NCBI GenBank assembly: GCA_964469055.1
Contig: CAYXXN010000066.1
Span: forward strand, 1 to 14,401
Length of the DNA: 14,401 nt
Direction: 5' to 3'
Source: CAYXXN01 sp964469055
GTDB lineage: Bacteria; Acidobacteriota; Thermoanaerobaculia; Multivoradales; JAHEKO01
Part shown: positions 8,466 to 14,401 of the stretch, one piece after another
How the letters are laid out: each line of letters starts with the position of its first letter
Position numbering within the stretch: the first letter of the stretch is position 1
Notes under the pieces: generated by a model
Databases searched by the model: none
What the model was told of the DNA's origin: nothing
The model's input: only the letters and a program-made list of their open reading frames with translations
Position numbers and translations under genes: made by a program

Positions 8466-11400
8466 AGGCGCGAACGGCCAACGACAGGGTCGTCCCGTGG
8501 CCGGGTCGGCTCTCGATCTCTACTCTCCCGCCCAGCTCCTGCGCGCGCTCGCGCAGGCCCCGCAAGCCGAACCCGGCGTGCTCCGCCTCGGGGTCGAAGC
8601 CCACGCCGTCGTCGCCCACGGTCAAGCGCACGTCCCGTCTCGAGAAGGCGAGCTCGACCTCGACGCGGCGGGCTCGAGCGTGCCGCACGGCGTTGGTGAT
8701 CGCCTCCTGGCCAATGCGGAACAGCGCCTGCTCGACTCCCTCNNNNNNNNNNTCGGGCAGGCCGCGGGCGCGGCCGTCCGAGCGCAGGGCGAAGGAGGTC
8801 GGCGAGTCGGCCGTCAGCTGGCGTCCGATCTCCTCGAGCGCCGCCGCCAGCCCCTGGTGGTCGAGCGACTCCGCGCGCAGGCCGGAGACGAAGCGGCGGG
8901 CCTCGGAGAGCGAGCTGCGCACCAACGCTCGCGCCAGGTCGAGGTGCTTGCCGGCCTCCCTGGGCGCCGAGGTCATCGTCTCCTCGACGCTTTCGAGCTG
9001 CAGCGAGATCGCTGTCAGACCCTGGGCCAGGCTGTCGTGGGCCTCGCGGGCGATGCGCGCGCGCTCGGCGAGCACGGCCGCATAGCGGCCTCGCAAGTTG
9101 CGAGCCCGCAGCTGGAAGAGACCGACCAGGATCGCCAGGGCCGCGAGGCCGCAGAGAGTGAGGAACCAGCTCGTCTGGTAGAAGAACGGTTCGACGGCGA
9201 AGGCCCAGGCCGCCGCCGGCTCGCTCCAGCGACTCTCCGGATAGCGCGCCGCCACCTGGAAGGTGTAGCGCCCGGGCGCCAGGCGGGTGTAGACCGCGCG
9301 CAGGTGGTCCCCGGCCTCCACCCAATCCCGATCGAAGCCCGCGAGACGGTAGCGGAAGCGGACCGTGTCCCGCGCCCGCACGGTGGGCGAGGCATAGCCG
9401 AACTCGATTCGGGTGCTGCCCGGCGGCACCTCGCCGACCCGCCACGGATCGAAGAGTCGCTCGTCCACGACCACCTCCTCGAGCAGCAGCGGCGGCGGTT
9501 CCCGGCGAGGTCGGAGGCGCGCCGGATCGACGACGACGGCGCCGCCGGCGCAGCGGAACCAGAGGCGACCCTGCCCGTCGCGCCAGGCGGCCGGCTGCGA
9601 GGCGCCGGAGCAGTCGTCGCTCGCCAAGCCATCGGAGCGACTCAGCACCAGCGCGGTCGCCGCCTCCAGCCGCCCTTCTTCGATCGCCGCGAGCTCGGCC
9701 AGGTCGAGCCGCGCGATGCCCTTGTCGGTGGCCGCCCACAGGTGGCCCAGGCCGTCGTCCAGCAGAGCGAAGATCGAGGAGCTGGGGAGCCCGGAGCGGT
9801 CGCCGAAGGCGAAGATCTCGCCATCGCGCCAGTGGTGCAGCCCACCGCCCAAGAGGCCGATCCAAAAGCCCTCCCGGCCGTCTCCGGCGAGACACCGCAC
9901 GACTTCGCTGCGCAGGCCGTTCGCCGAGCTGAGGACATCGATTTCCTCCCCCTGCAGGCGGTGGAGCCCGCCGTCGGTGCCGAACCAGAGCGCCCCGGAT
10001 GCGTCCTCGTGAAAGTCGCGCACCACGGGGTTGGCCAGCCCGTCGGCCACCGTCCAGCCTCGCAGCCGCCCGCCCGCCCAGCGCGCCAGGCCTTTCTCCG
10101 TGCCGATCCACACCGCGCCCGCCCGGTCCTCGAACAGGGAGCGGATCGCCAGCGCCGGCAATTCGGCGTTGGCGGCGAAGGGGACACAGCGATCGGCAGC
10201 GAAGCGACAAAGCCCGCCCACGGTGCCTACCCACAGCTCGCCAGCGCGGGTTGGGAGCACCGCGCGTACGGTCGGATGAGGCAGGCCGTGGGCGGACGTG
10301 AAGCCCTCCAGCCGACCGCCGCGGAGCCGGTTGAGTCCGTCGGTCGTGCCGATCCACACCTCCCCGGGAGCGCCTTCCGCCACGCTCAGCGTCTCACTCC
10401 CCAGCAGACCGTCGGCCGGGCCCCAGGTCGCGGCCCGGCCATCGCCGAGCGCGTGGAGCGCCCGCGAAGTGGCCACCCAGAGCGTGCCGTCGCGGTCCTC
10501 GAGCAGTCCCACCGGCTGATCGGCCTGGCTCGTCCCCAAGGTGCGGCTCGCGAAGCGCTCCCCGTCCCAGCGGTGGACTCCGGCCTCGCTCGCCACCCAG
10601 ATGTTGCCGTCGCGGTCCGTCGCCAGATCGAAGATCGTCACCTCGGGTACGCCCTCGCTGGCGCCGAACTCGCGCAGCCTGTCGTCCTGCAGGCGCGCCA
10701 GTCCCCGCCGCGTCGCGATCCACAGACCGCCGGCTCGATCGTCGAGCAGTTGGGTCACCAGGGCTGCGGAGGGGACGGCCGTGCAGGCGAACCGCTCGCC
10801 TGCGAGGGCGCACAGCGCGCCGTAGCCACCGGCCCAGAGCTTCCCGGAACGGTCGACGAACAGCACCTCGACCCCACGGGGCACGCCGTCGGCCTCGTCG
10901 AAGTGATGGAACCGGCCTCCCGCCAGCCGCGAGATACCGCGGTCGGTCCGCAACCAGATCGCCCCGTCGGAGGTGCGCTGCAGGTTGTCCGTGTAGTCCG
11001 AGAGCAGACCGTCGCGCGTCGTGAAGCGCCGCACCGCTGTCCCGTCGATGTGCACGAGACCGCTGCGCTCGGTGGATACCCAGGCGCTGCCGTCCCCGTC
11101 GATCAGGAAGGTCTTGACGATGCCCGCCGCCAGCTCCTCGGGCGCCAGCGCCTCGAAGACCCCCGCGCGCCAGCGCGCCGCGCCGCTGCCGAAGGTGCCG
11201 ATCCAGAGGCTGGCATCCGGACCGACCGCCAGCTCCCAGACGAGGTTCTGCCCCAGAGCCGGCGTCGTCGAGCTGTCGAAGAGCCGAAACTCCGTGCCAG
11301 CGAAGCGGACGAGCCCGCTGACGCTGCCGAACCAGAGGTAGCCCTCCGGGGTCTGGGCCATCTGCCCGTTGGGCGCGGCCGGCAGACCGTCCTCCGCCGT

Positions 11401-11511
11401 CCAGACGCGGTGCACGTAGTGCCGCGGCTCGGTAGCCGGATCGAGGGCGAGGGCCGGGCTAGCCATCGCCCCCAGCGCCCCGGCCGCCACGGCCCAACAG
11501 CGACGCTTCAC
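8464..11511 (-). CDS. Sensor histidine kinase: periplasmic beta-propeller, Y_Y_Y domain, HisKA_3 and HATPase
   Basis: The 1015-residue protein (numbering includes four unknown codons at an assembly gap) starts with a signal peptide or anchor (KRRCWAVAAGALGAMASPALA). About fifteen W-[IVF]-[GA]-type blade motifs of the reg_prop family follow (GYLWFGSVSGLVRF, GSAWVSTERSGLVHI, GALWFGTDGGLHRL and others) to about residue 660, which fits two seven-bladed propellers. A Y_Y_Y domain lies at about 701-773 and a transmembrane helix at about 782-801. Cytoplasmic parts are HisKA_3 with H825 in RIAREAHDSLAQG, the N box QEAITNAVRHA (N940), the G1 box DDGVGFD and the G2 box GFGLRG (980-985). It would sense a periplasmic ligand and phosphorylate the response regulator encoded next. 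Bacteroidetes relatives (HTCS) sense glycans and carry a fused receiver and AraC domain; here the regulator is separate. The start is GTG 11511, supported by the signal peptide, with no strong ribosome site. It is the first gene of the minus-strand operon and divergent from the adhesin-like gene. Confidence 0.95.
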   Translation of the reverse strand: MKRRCWAVAAGALGAMASPALALDPATEPRHYVHRVWTAEDGLPAAPNGQMAQTPEGYLWFGSVSGLVRFAGTEFRLFDSSTTPALGQNLVWELAVGPDASLWIGTFGSGAARWRAGVFEALAPEELAAGIVKTFLIDGDGSAWVSTERSGLVHIDGTAVRRFTTRDGLLSDYTDNLQRTSDGAIWLRTDRGISRLAGGRFHHFDEADGVPRGVEVLFVDRSGKLWAGGYGALCALAGERFACTAVPSAALVTQLLDDRAGGLWIATRRGLARLQDDRLREFGASEGVPEVTIFDLATDRDGNIWVASEAGVHRWDGERFASRTLGTSQADQPVGLLEDRDGTLWVATSRALHALGDGRAATWGPADGLLGSETLSVAEGAPGEVWIGTTDGLNRLRGGRLEGFTSAHGLPHPTVRAVLPTRAGELWVGTVGGLCRFAADRCVPFAANAELPALAIRSLFEDRAGAVWIGTEKGLARWAGGRLRGWTVADGLANPVVRDFHEDASGALWFGTDGGLHRLQGEEIDVLSSANGLRSEVVRCLAGDGREGFWIGLLGGGLHHWRDGEIFAFGDRSGLPSSSIFALLDDGLGHLWAATDKGIARLDLAELAAIEEGRLEAATALVLSRSDGLASDDCSGASQPAAWRDGQGRLWFRCAGGAVVVDPARLRPRREPPPLLLEEVVVDERLFDPWRVGEVPPGSTRIEFGYASPTVRARDTVRFRYRLAGFDRDWVEAGDHLRAVYTRLAPGRYTFQVAARYPESRWSEPAAAWAFAVEPFFYQTSWFLTLCGLAALAILVGLFQLRARNLRGRYAAVLAERARIAREAHDSLAQGLTAISLQLESVEETMTSAPREAGKHLDLARALVRSSLSEARRFVSGLRAESLDHQGLAAALEEIGRQLTADSPTSFALRSDGRARGLPXXXXEGVEQALFRIGQEAITNAVRHARARRVEVELAFSRRDVRLTVGDDGVGFDPEAEHAGFGLRGLRERAQELGGRVEIESRPGHGTTLSLAVRA
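8743..8752. other. Assembly gap (10 N) inside the histidine kinase gene
   Basis: Ten undetermined bases interrupt the kinase between residues GLP (917-919) and EGVEQALFRI (924-933). Flanking plus-strand bases are ...CCCTC before and TCGGGC... after. If the shared TC is a two-base overlap, the minus strand reads CCC GAG GGA GTC GAG, giving LPEGVEQ, which is what HisKA_3/HATPase proteins usually have here. The frame is preserved in either case, because removing 12 bases removes four codons. The 10 N is therefore probably a scaffolding placeholder and not real missing sequence. Confidence 0.95.
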
Positions 11512-11586
11512 GGGAATCGTCAGCGGCGCACTCTAACACCCGGTCAGCTTAGATTCCGCGGCCTGCGGCCGGCCTGCCCCGAACGG

Positions 11587-11642
11587 CGGATCGCCGAGTA
11601 CGACCTTCGGCGGAGCTCCGCCTCTCCCCTCTGGGCGATCCG
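11587..11642. promoter_or_regulatory. Nested inverted repeats, possible operator or leader hairpin
   Basis: A perfect 14-bp palindrome GGCGGAGCTCCGCC (11609-11622) sits almost exactly between the arms of a 9-bp inverted repeat, CGGATCGCC (11587-11595) and GGCGATCCG (11634-11642). The centres differ by only 1 bp. No T-run follows on either side, so it does not look like a factor-independent terminator. A dimeric regulator site or a structured leader of the rightward transcript is possible. In DNA this rich in G/C, chance palindromes are also common. Confidence 0.45.
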
Positions 11643-11719
11643 AAAGCCGCGAGAGCTCTCTAGGCTGCGAGGCGGTGGAACATCCCGGAAGCCCCTGCGC
11701 GTTCCGAGGCTGCTCGCCC

Positions 11720-11729
11720 GGAAGGAGGG
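11720..11729 (+). promoter_or_regulatory. Strong Shine-Dalgarno of the repeat-rich secreted protein
   Basis: GGAAGGAGGG contains GGAGG at 11724-11728, six bases before GTG 11735. This is the best ribosome binding site in the window and decides that start. Confidence 0.85.
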
Positions 11730-11734
11730 TCACC

Positions 11735-14401
11735 GTGAAGAAGCAAGTGTGCATCGCCGCCGTAGCGGCCCTGTGGCTCGTGGGTCCGGTGGCAGCGCAA
11801 TCACCCAGTGCCGTTTCACCCGGCGAAGCCGAGGGCATCGCCACCGTGGCGCAAGGCTGTCCCACCTTCAGCTGGACGGAGGCCGCCGGCGCTACCGGCT
11901 ACGAGCTGATCGTCGTTCCGGTCGATGGCCCGGAGCAGGCGTTGGCGGCAGCCGCCGCCCAACCCTCGATCCGCCACATGCTGCCCGCCGGGGCGACCAG
12001 CTGGACCCCGCCGCTCGAGGCCTGTCTCGCCCCCGGCGAGCGCTACGCCTGGCTCGTCGGAGCGGTCTACGGGTCGGGGAAGCAGCCGACGAGGTGGTCC
12101 GAGGCTCGCGTCTTCCAGGTCGCCACCGGGCCGACACTCGCCGAAGTCGAGCAGGCAGTGGCGGTGCTGCAAGCCTGGCAGGGCTCGCAGGGCGGGGTCT
12201 CGGCCACTTCCGCTGGCCGACCGCGTGCGCCGACCGAAGAAACTTCTGCCGGGTCGAAAGCGCAGCCCGAGGGCCAGACCTTCGACGCGACAGCGATCTC
12301 CGGCACCGTCCCCGACGCCACCGGCATCAACGCCGGCGTCGTCGGCTCGGTGGCGAGCTCCACGAACGGCTCCGCCGGCCTCTACGGGGAGGCGACGGCG
12401 GCATCCGGAGACGTCGCCGGCATCCGCGCTCGAGCCATGGGCTCGGGCAGCGCCGCCGCCATCCTCGAGCAGGAGTTCTTCGGCGCCCAACTGATCCGCG
12501 GCATCGGCGAAGGCGAGGTCGTCTTCTCCGTCAACGGCACCGGCCAGGTGATCGCAACGGAATTCTTCGGTGACGGCGCCAACCTCACGAACGTCGACGC
12601 CGAGACACTGGACGGTCTCGACTCGACGGCCTTCCTCACTTCCGGCACCGACGACTGGGTCAACGAGACCGGCGACACGATGACCGGTGCGCTCGCCATG
12701 AGTGGCAACGCCATCAACAGCGTCGGCGACATCGCTCTGAACAGCACAAGTACGGTGACCAAGGGCGGCGCCCGGTTCATCTGGGACTCGACGGGCAGCT
12801 TTTCGGCCGGCCGTGGTGCGCTGGCGGCGAACACGAGCGGCACTCGCAACACCGGCGTCGGCACCTCCGCCCTGCAGGCCAACAGCACCGGCTCGAACAA
12901 CACGGCGGTGGGGGCCTATGCCTTGATTAGTAATCAGCTCGGCGGCTCGAACACCGCGGTCGGTTCCTCCGCCCTGACCGCCCTGACCGGCGCCGCTGCT
13001 TTCAACAACACGGCCGTAGGCACCTCCGCTCTCGCCGCTCTTGCCAGCAATGGCCAAGACAATACCGCCGTCGGCGCCTCCGCCTTGGCGCTCAACACGG
13101 CCGTCGGCAACACCGCGGTCGGCTCCTTCGCCCTCGGCGCCAACACAACCGGTCTCCGCAACACCGCCGTCGGCCGCCGTGTGCTCGCCAGCACCACGAC
13201 TTCAGGCGACAACACGGCGGTCGGCTACGAGGCGCTGGAGAACAATGCGATTGGCAGCCTCAACACCGCAGTCGGCAGCGCCGCCATGACGAGCAACTCA
13301 ACGGGCTCCGACAACACGGCCGTGGGCGCCGCCGCCCTGGACGCGAACACGACTGGAATGAACAACACCGCAGTCGGGGCCCAGGCTCTCGGCACCAACG
13401 CCGCAGGCCACAACAACACGGCTCTCGGGCGCAGCGCCCTCGCGCTCAGCACGGGAACCGGCAACACCGCGGTCGGGACGGTCAGCCTGGCGGCCAACAC
13501 GGTAGGCGCCGAGAACACCGCCGTCGGCTGGACCGCCCTGGGGGTCAACACCAGCGGTAGCTTCAACACGGCACTCGGCACCTTCGCCCTCGATGCAAAC
13601 ACCAGCGGCGGCAGCAACACGGCGCTGGGTCACAACGCTCTCGGCAGCAACGTGTATGGTGCCAACAGCACCGCCCTGGGTGCCGGCGCGTTGCTCGCCA
13701 ACACCGCCAGCAGCAACACCGCCGTCGGCGCCTTCGCCCTCGGCGAGAACACCACGGCCTCCTACAACACGGCGCTCGGCGCCTTCGCGCTGGAAGCTAA
13801 TACGACGGTGTCCCAGAACACCGCCGTCGGGTGGTCTGCCCTGCGCTCGAACACCACGGGCTTTCGGAACACGGCCCTCGGGTTCTCTGCGCTGTTTGCC
13901 AACACCACAGGCGACCAGAACACCGCAGTCGGGAGGTCAGCCCTCCTCTCGAACGTCATAGGCTCCTACAACACGGCCCTTGGCGTTCATGCGCTGGAAA
14001 ACAGCGTCACGGGGGATTACAACACCGCCCTCGGGTGGTCGGCCCTCTACTCGAACTTCTCAGGCGTCAACAACACGGCCGTCGGCGCCAAAGCGTTGGA
14101 TACCAACACCATGGGCGACCACAACACTGCTATCGGGCAGGCTGCCCTCGCCTCGAACACGATTGGCGTCAGCAACACGGCCGTCGGCCGCGCTGCCCTG
14201 TCCTCCAACACCACGGCTATAAGGAACACCGCTGTCGGGACCGGTGCCCTCGCCGCGAACACCACAGGCGAGAACAACACGGCCTTCGGCGCCTATGCGC
14301 TGGATTCCAACACCACGGCGAACGACAACACGGTGCTCGGTTACAAAGCGCTCGACGCCAACACGACCGGCTACAGCAATGTGGCCGTCGGCATCAACGC
14401 C
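11735..14401 (+). CDS. Secreted repeat protein with Fn3-like N-terminus and YadA-head-like NTAVG repeats (3' end outside window)
   Basis: The frame is open for 889 codons to the window edge. Residues 1-21 form a signal peptide (KKQVCIAAVAALWLVGPVAA). About 38-135 is a small beta-rich, Fn3-like module (CPTFSWTEAAGATGYEL ... CLAPGERYAWLVGAVYGSG, with Cys42 and Cys96 possibly paired). A Gly/Ala/Ser-rich segment (about 180-260, GVVGSVASSTNGSAGLYG style) follows, then a tail-fibre-like linker FFGDGANLTNVDAETLDGLD (277-296) and WVNETGDTMTGALAMSG. From residue 372 at least 31 repeats of about 17 residues, NTAVGxxALxxNTTGxx, fill the rest. These resemble the left-handed beta-roll heads of YadA/Hep_Hag trimeric adhesins. 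The anchor, coiled coil or S74 peptidase expected at the C-terminus is not in view, so whether it is an adhesin, an outer-membrane fibre or a phage-like fibre is open. The GTG start is fixed by a perfect ribosome site. The gene is divergent from the sensor kinase, which may regulate it (inference). Confidence 0.88.
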   Translation, partial: MKKQVCIAAVAALWLVGPVAAQSPSAVSPGEAEGIATVAQGCPTFSWTEAAGATGYELIVVPVDGPEQALAAAAAQPSIRHMLPAGATSWTPPLEACLAPGERYAWLVGAVYGSGKQPTRWSEARVFQVATGPTLAEVEQAVAVLQAWQGSQGGVSATSAGRPRAPTEETSAGSKAQPEGQTFDATAISGTVPDATGINAGVVGSVASSTNGSAGLYGEATAASGDVAGIRARAMGSGSAAAILEQEFFGAQLIRGIGEGEVVFSVNGTGQVIATEFFGDGANLTNVDAETLDGLDSTAFLTSGTDDWVNETGDTMTGALAMSGNAINSVGDIALNSTSTVTKGGARFIWDSTGSFSAGRGALAANTSGTRNTGVGTSALQANSTGSNNTAVGAYALISNQLGGSNTAVGSSALTALTGAAAFNNTAVGTSALAALASNGQDNTAVGASALALNTAVGNTAVGSFALGANTTGLRNTAVGRRVLASTTTSGDNTAVGYEALENNAIGSLNTAVGSAAMTSNSTGSDNTAVGAAALDANTTGMNNTAVGAQALGTNAAGHNNTALGRSALALSTGTGNTAVGTVSLAANTVGAENTAVGWTALGVNTSGSFNTALGTFALDANTSGGSNTALGHNALGSNVYGANSTALGAGALLANTASSNTAVGAFALGENTTASYNTALGAFALEANTTVSQNTAVGWSALRSNTTGFRNTALGFSALFANTTGDQNTAVGRSALLSNVIGSYNTALGVHALENSVTGDYNTALGWSALYSNFSGVNNTAVGAKALDTNTMGDHNTAIGQAALASNTIGVSNTAVGRAALSSNTTAIRNTAVGTGALAANTTGENNTAFGAYALDSNTTANDNTVLGYKALDANTTGYSNVAVGINA
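12848..14401 (+). repeat. 51-bp tandem coding repeats with 102-bp higher-order period
   Basis: About 31 units start with AAC-ACN-GCN-NTN-GGN. From 13766 the unit starts are strictly 51 bp apart (13766, 13817, 13868, 13919, 13970, 14021, 14072, 14123, 14174, 14225, 14276, 14327, 14378). Earlier units vary from about 48 to 57 bp, and one contains a doubled NTAVG at about 13087-13125. Neighbouring units alternate between ACG and ACC for the threonine codon, and often between GCG-YTG and GCC-CTC in the ALxx part. This points to growth by duplication of two-unit blocks. The array continues past the window edge. Confidence 0.92.

Larger units (their letters stand above)
11512..11734. promoter_or_regulatory. 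Divergent intergenic region between sensor kinase and repeat-rich secreted protein
   Basis: These 223 bp separate two genes transcribed away from each other, so both promoters should be here. I see no confident -35/-10 pair. The region holds concentric inverted repeats at 11587-11642 (separate entry), a perfect 10-bp palindrome GAGAGCTCTC at 11651-11660 and the ribosome site of the rightward gene. No open frame within it looks like a gene. Confidence 0.5.

Noticed and set aside
7820..10357. Apparent minus-strand fusion ending in the response regulator
   Set aside because: Only the last 209 residues are real. The upstream part is an out-of-frame reading of the histidine kinase gene, and a ribosome site marks the separate regulator start at 8449.
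11609..11622. Factor-independent terminator
   Set aside because: The palindrome is strong but lies upstream of both divergent genes and has no T-run on either side.
8437..12573. Plus-strand open frame of 1378 codons opposite the histidine kinase
   Set aside because: It crosses the N gap, the intergenic region and the start of the secreted protein in another frame. The opposite strand shows intact sensor and kinase motifs.
11816..13057. Minus-strand open frame of 413 codons and several shorter ones to 14280
   Set aside because: They are antisense to the NTAVG repeat gene. Their periodic PTAVL-type sequence is simply the reverse reading of the 51-bp repeats.
12848..14401. CRISPR array
   Set aside because: The units are contiguous in-frame coding repeats with diverged copies. 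There are no unique spacers and no cas genes.

Overview
The window is a very GC-rich stretch of bacterial DNA. G/C dominates third codon positions, and for that reason long antisense reading frames without stops shadow almost every real gene. A 10-N run at 8743-8752 marks a scaffold join, so this is probably a draft or metagenome-assembled genome. The gene families suggest a Gram-negative-type, signalling-rich bacterium. They include TPR-bearing Ser/Thr kinases, a histidine kinase with a propeller and Y_Y_Y sensor, a sigma-54 activator, and a secreted protein with a C-F-W type Fn3-like module followed by NTAVG repeats. Acidobacteriota, perhaps a Thermoanaerobaculia-like lineage, is the best inference. 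Planctomycetota or Myxococcota cannot be excluded from sequence alone.

Left part (1-7277). A truncated sigma-54-dependent activator (GAF + AAA+, minus strand, 1-1147) is divergent from two Ser/Thr protein kinase genes on the plus strand (1267-3834 and 3831-7277). The kinases overlap by four bases (GTGA) and are probably translationally coupled. Both are membrane-anchored RD kinases with large C-terminal TPR regions but different architectures. The first is kinase-TM-kinesin-light-chain-like TPR. The second is kinase-TM-FlgO/TolB-N-like domain-TPR.

Middle part (7234-11511, minus strand). Transcription runs from a 1015-residue sensor histidine kinase with about 14-15 propeller blades, through a NarL/LuxR-type response regulator, to a small VanZ-family membrane protein. 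The VanZ gene converges on and overlaps the 3' end of the second kinase by 44 bp. A five-copy, exactly 11-bp tandem repeat built on the palindromic heptamer GGTNACC sits just upstream of VanZ and includes its likely start codon. It is the most unusual small element here.

Right part (11512-14401). A 223-bp divergent intergenic region with nested palindromes separates the histidine kinase from a secreted protein that runs off the window. That protein has a signal peptide, an Fn3-like module, a tail-fibre-like linker and then at least 31 repeats of about 17 residues (NTAVGxxALxxNTTGxx), resembling YadA-type trimeric adhesin heads. At DNA level the 51-bp units alternate between two codon types, which indicates a 102-bp higher-order repeat.

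Taken together, the window reads as a signalling cluster: an enhancer-binding activator, two Ser/Thr kinases and one two-component system, facing a likely surface fibre or adhesin. A regulatory link between the two-component system and the adhesin is inference from divergent gene order only.
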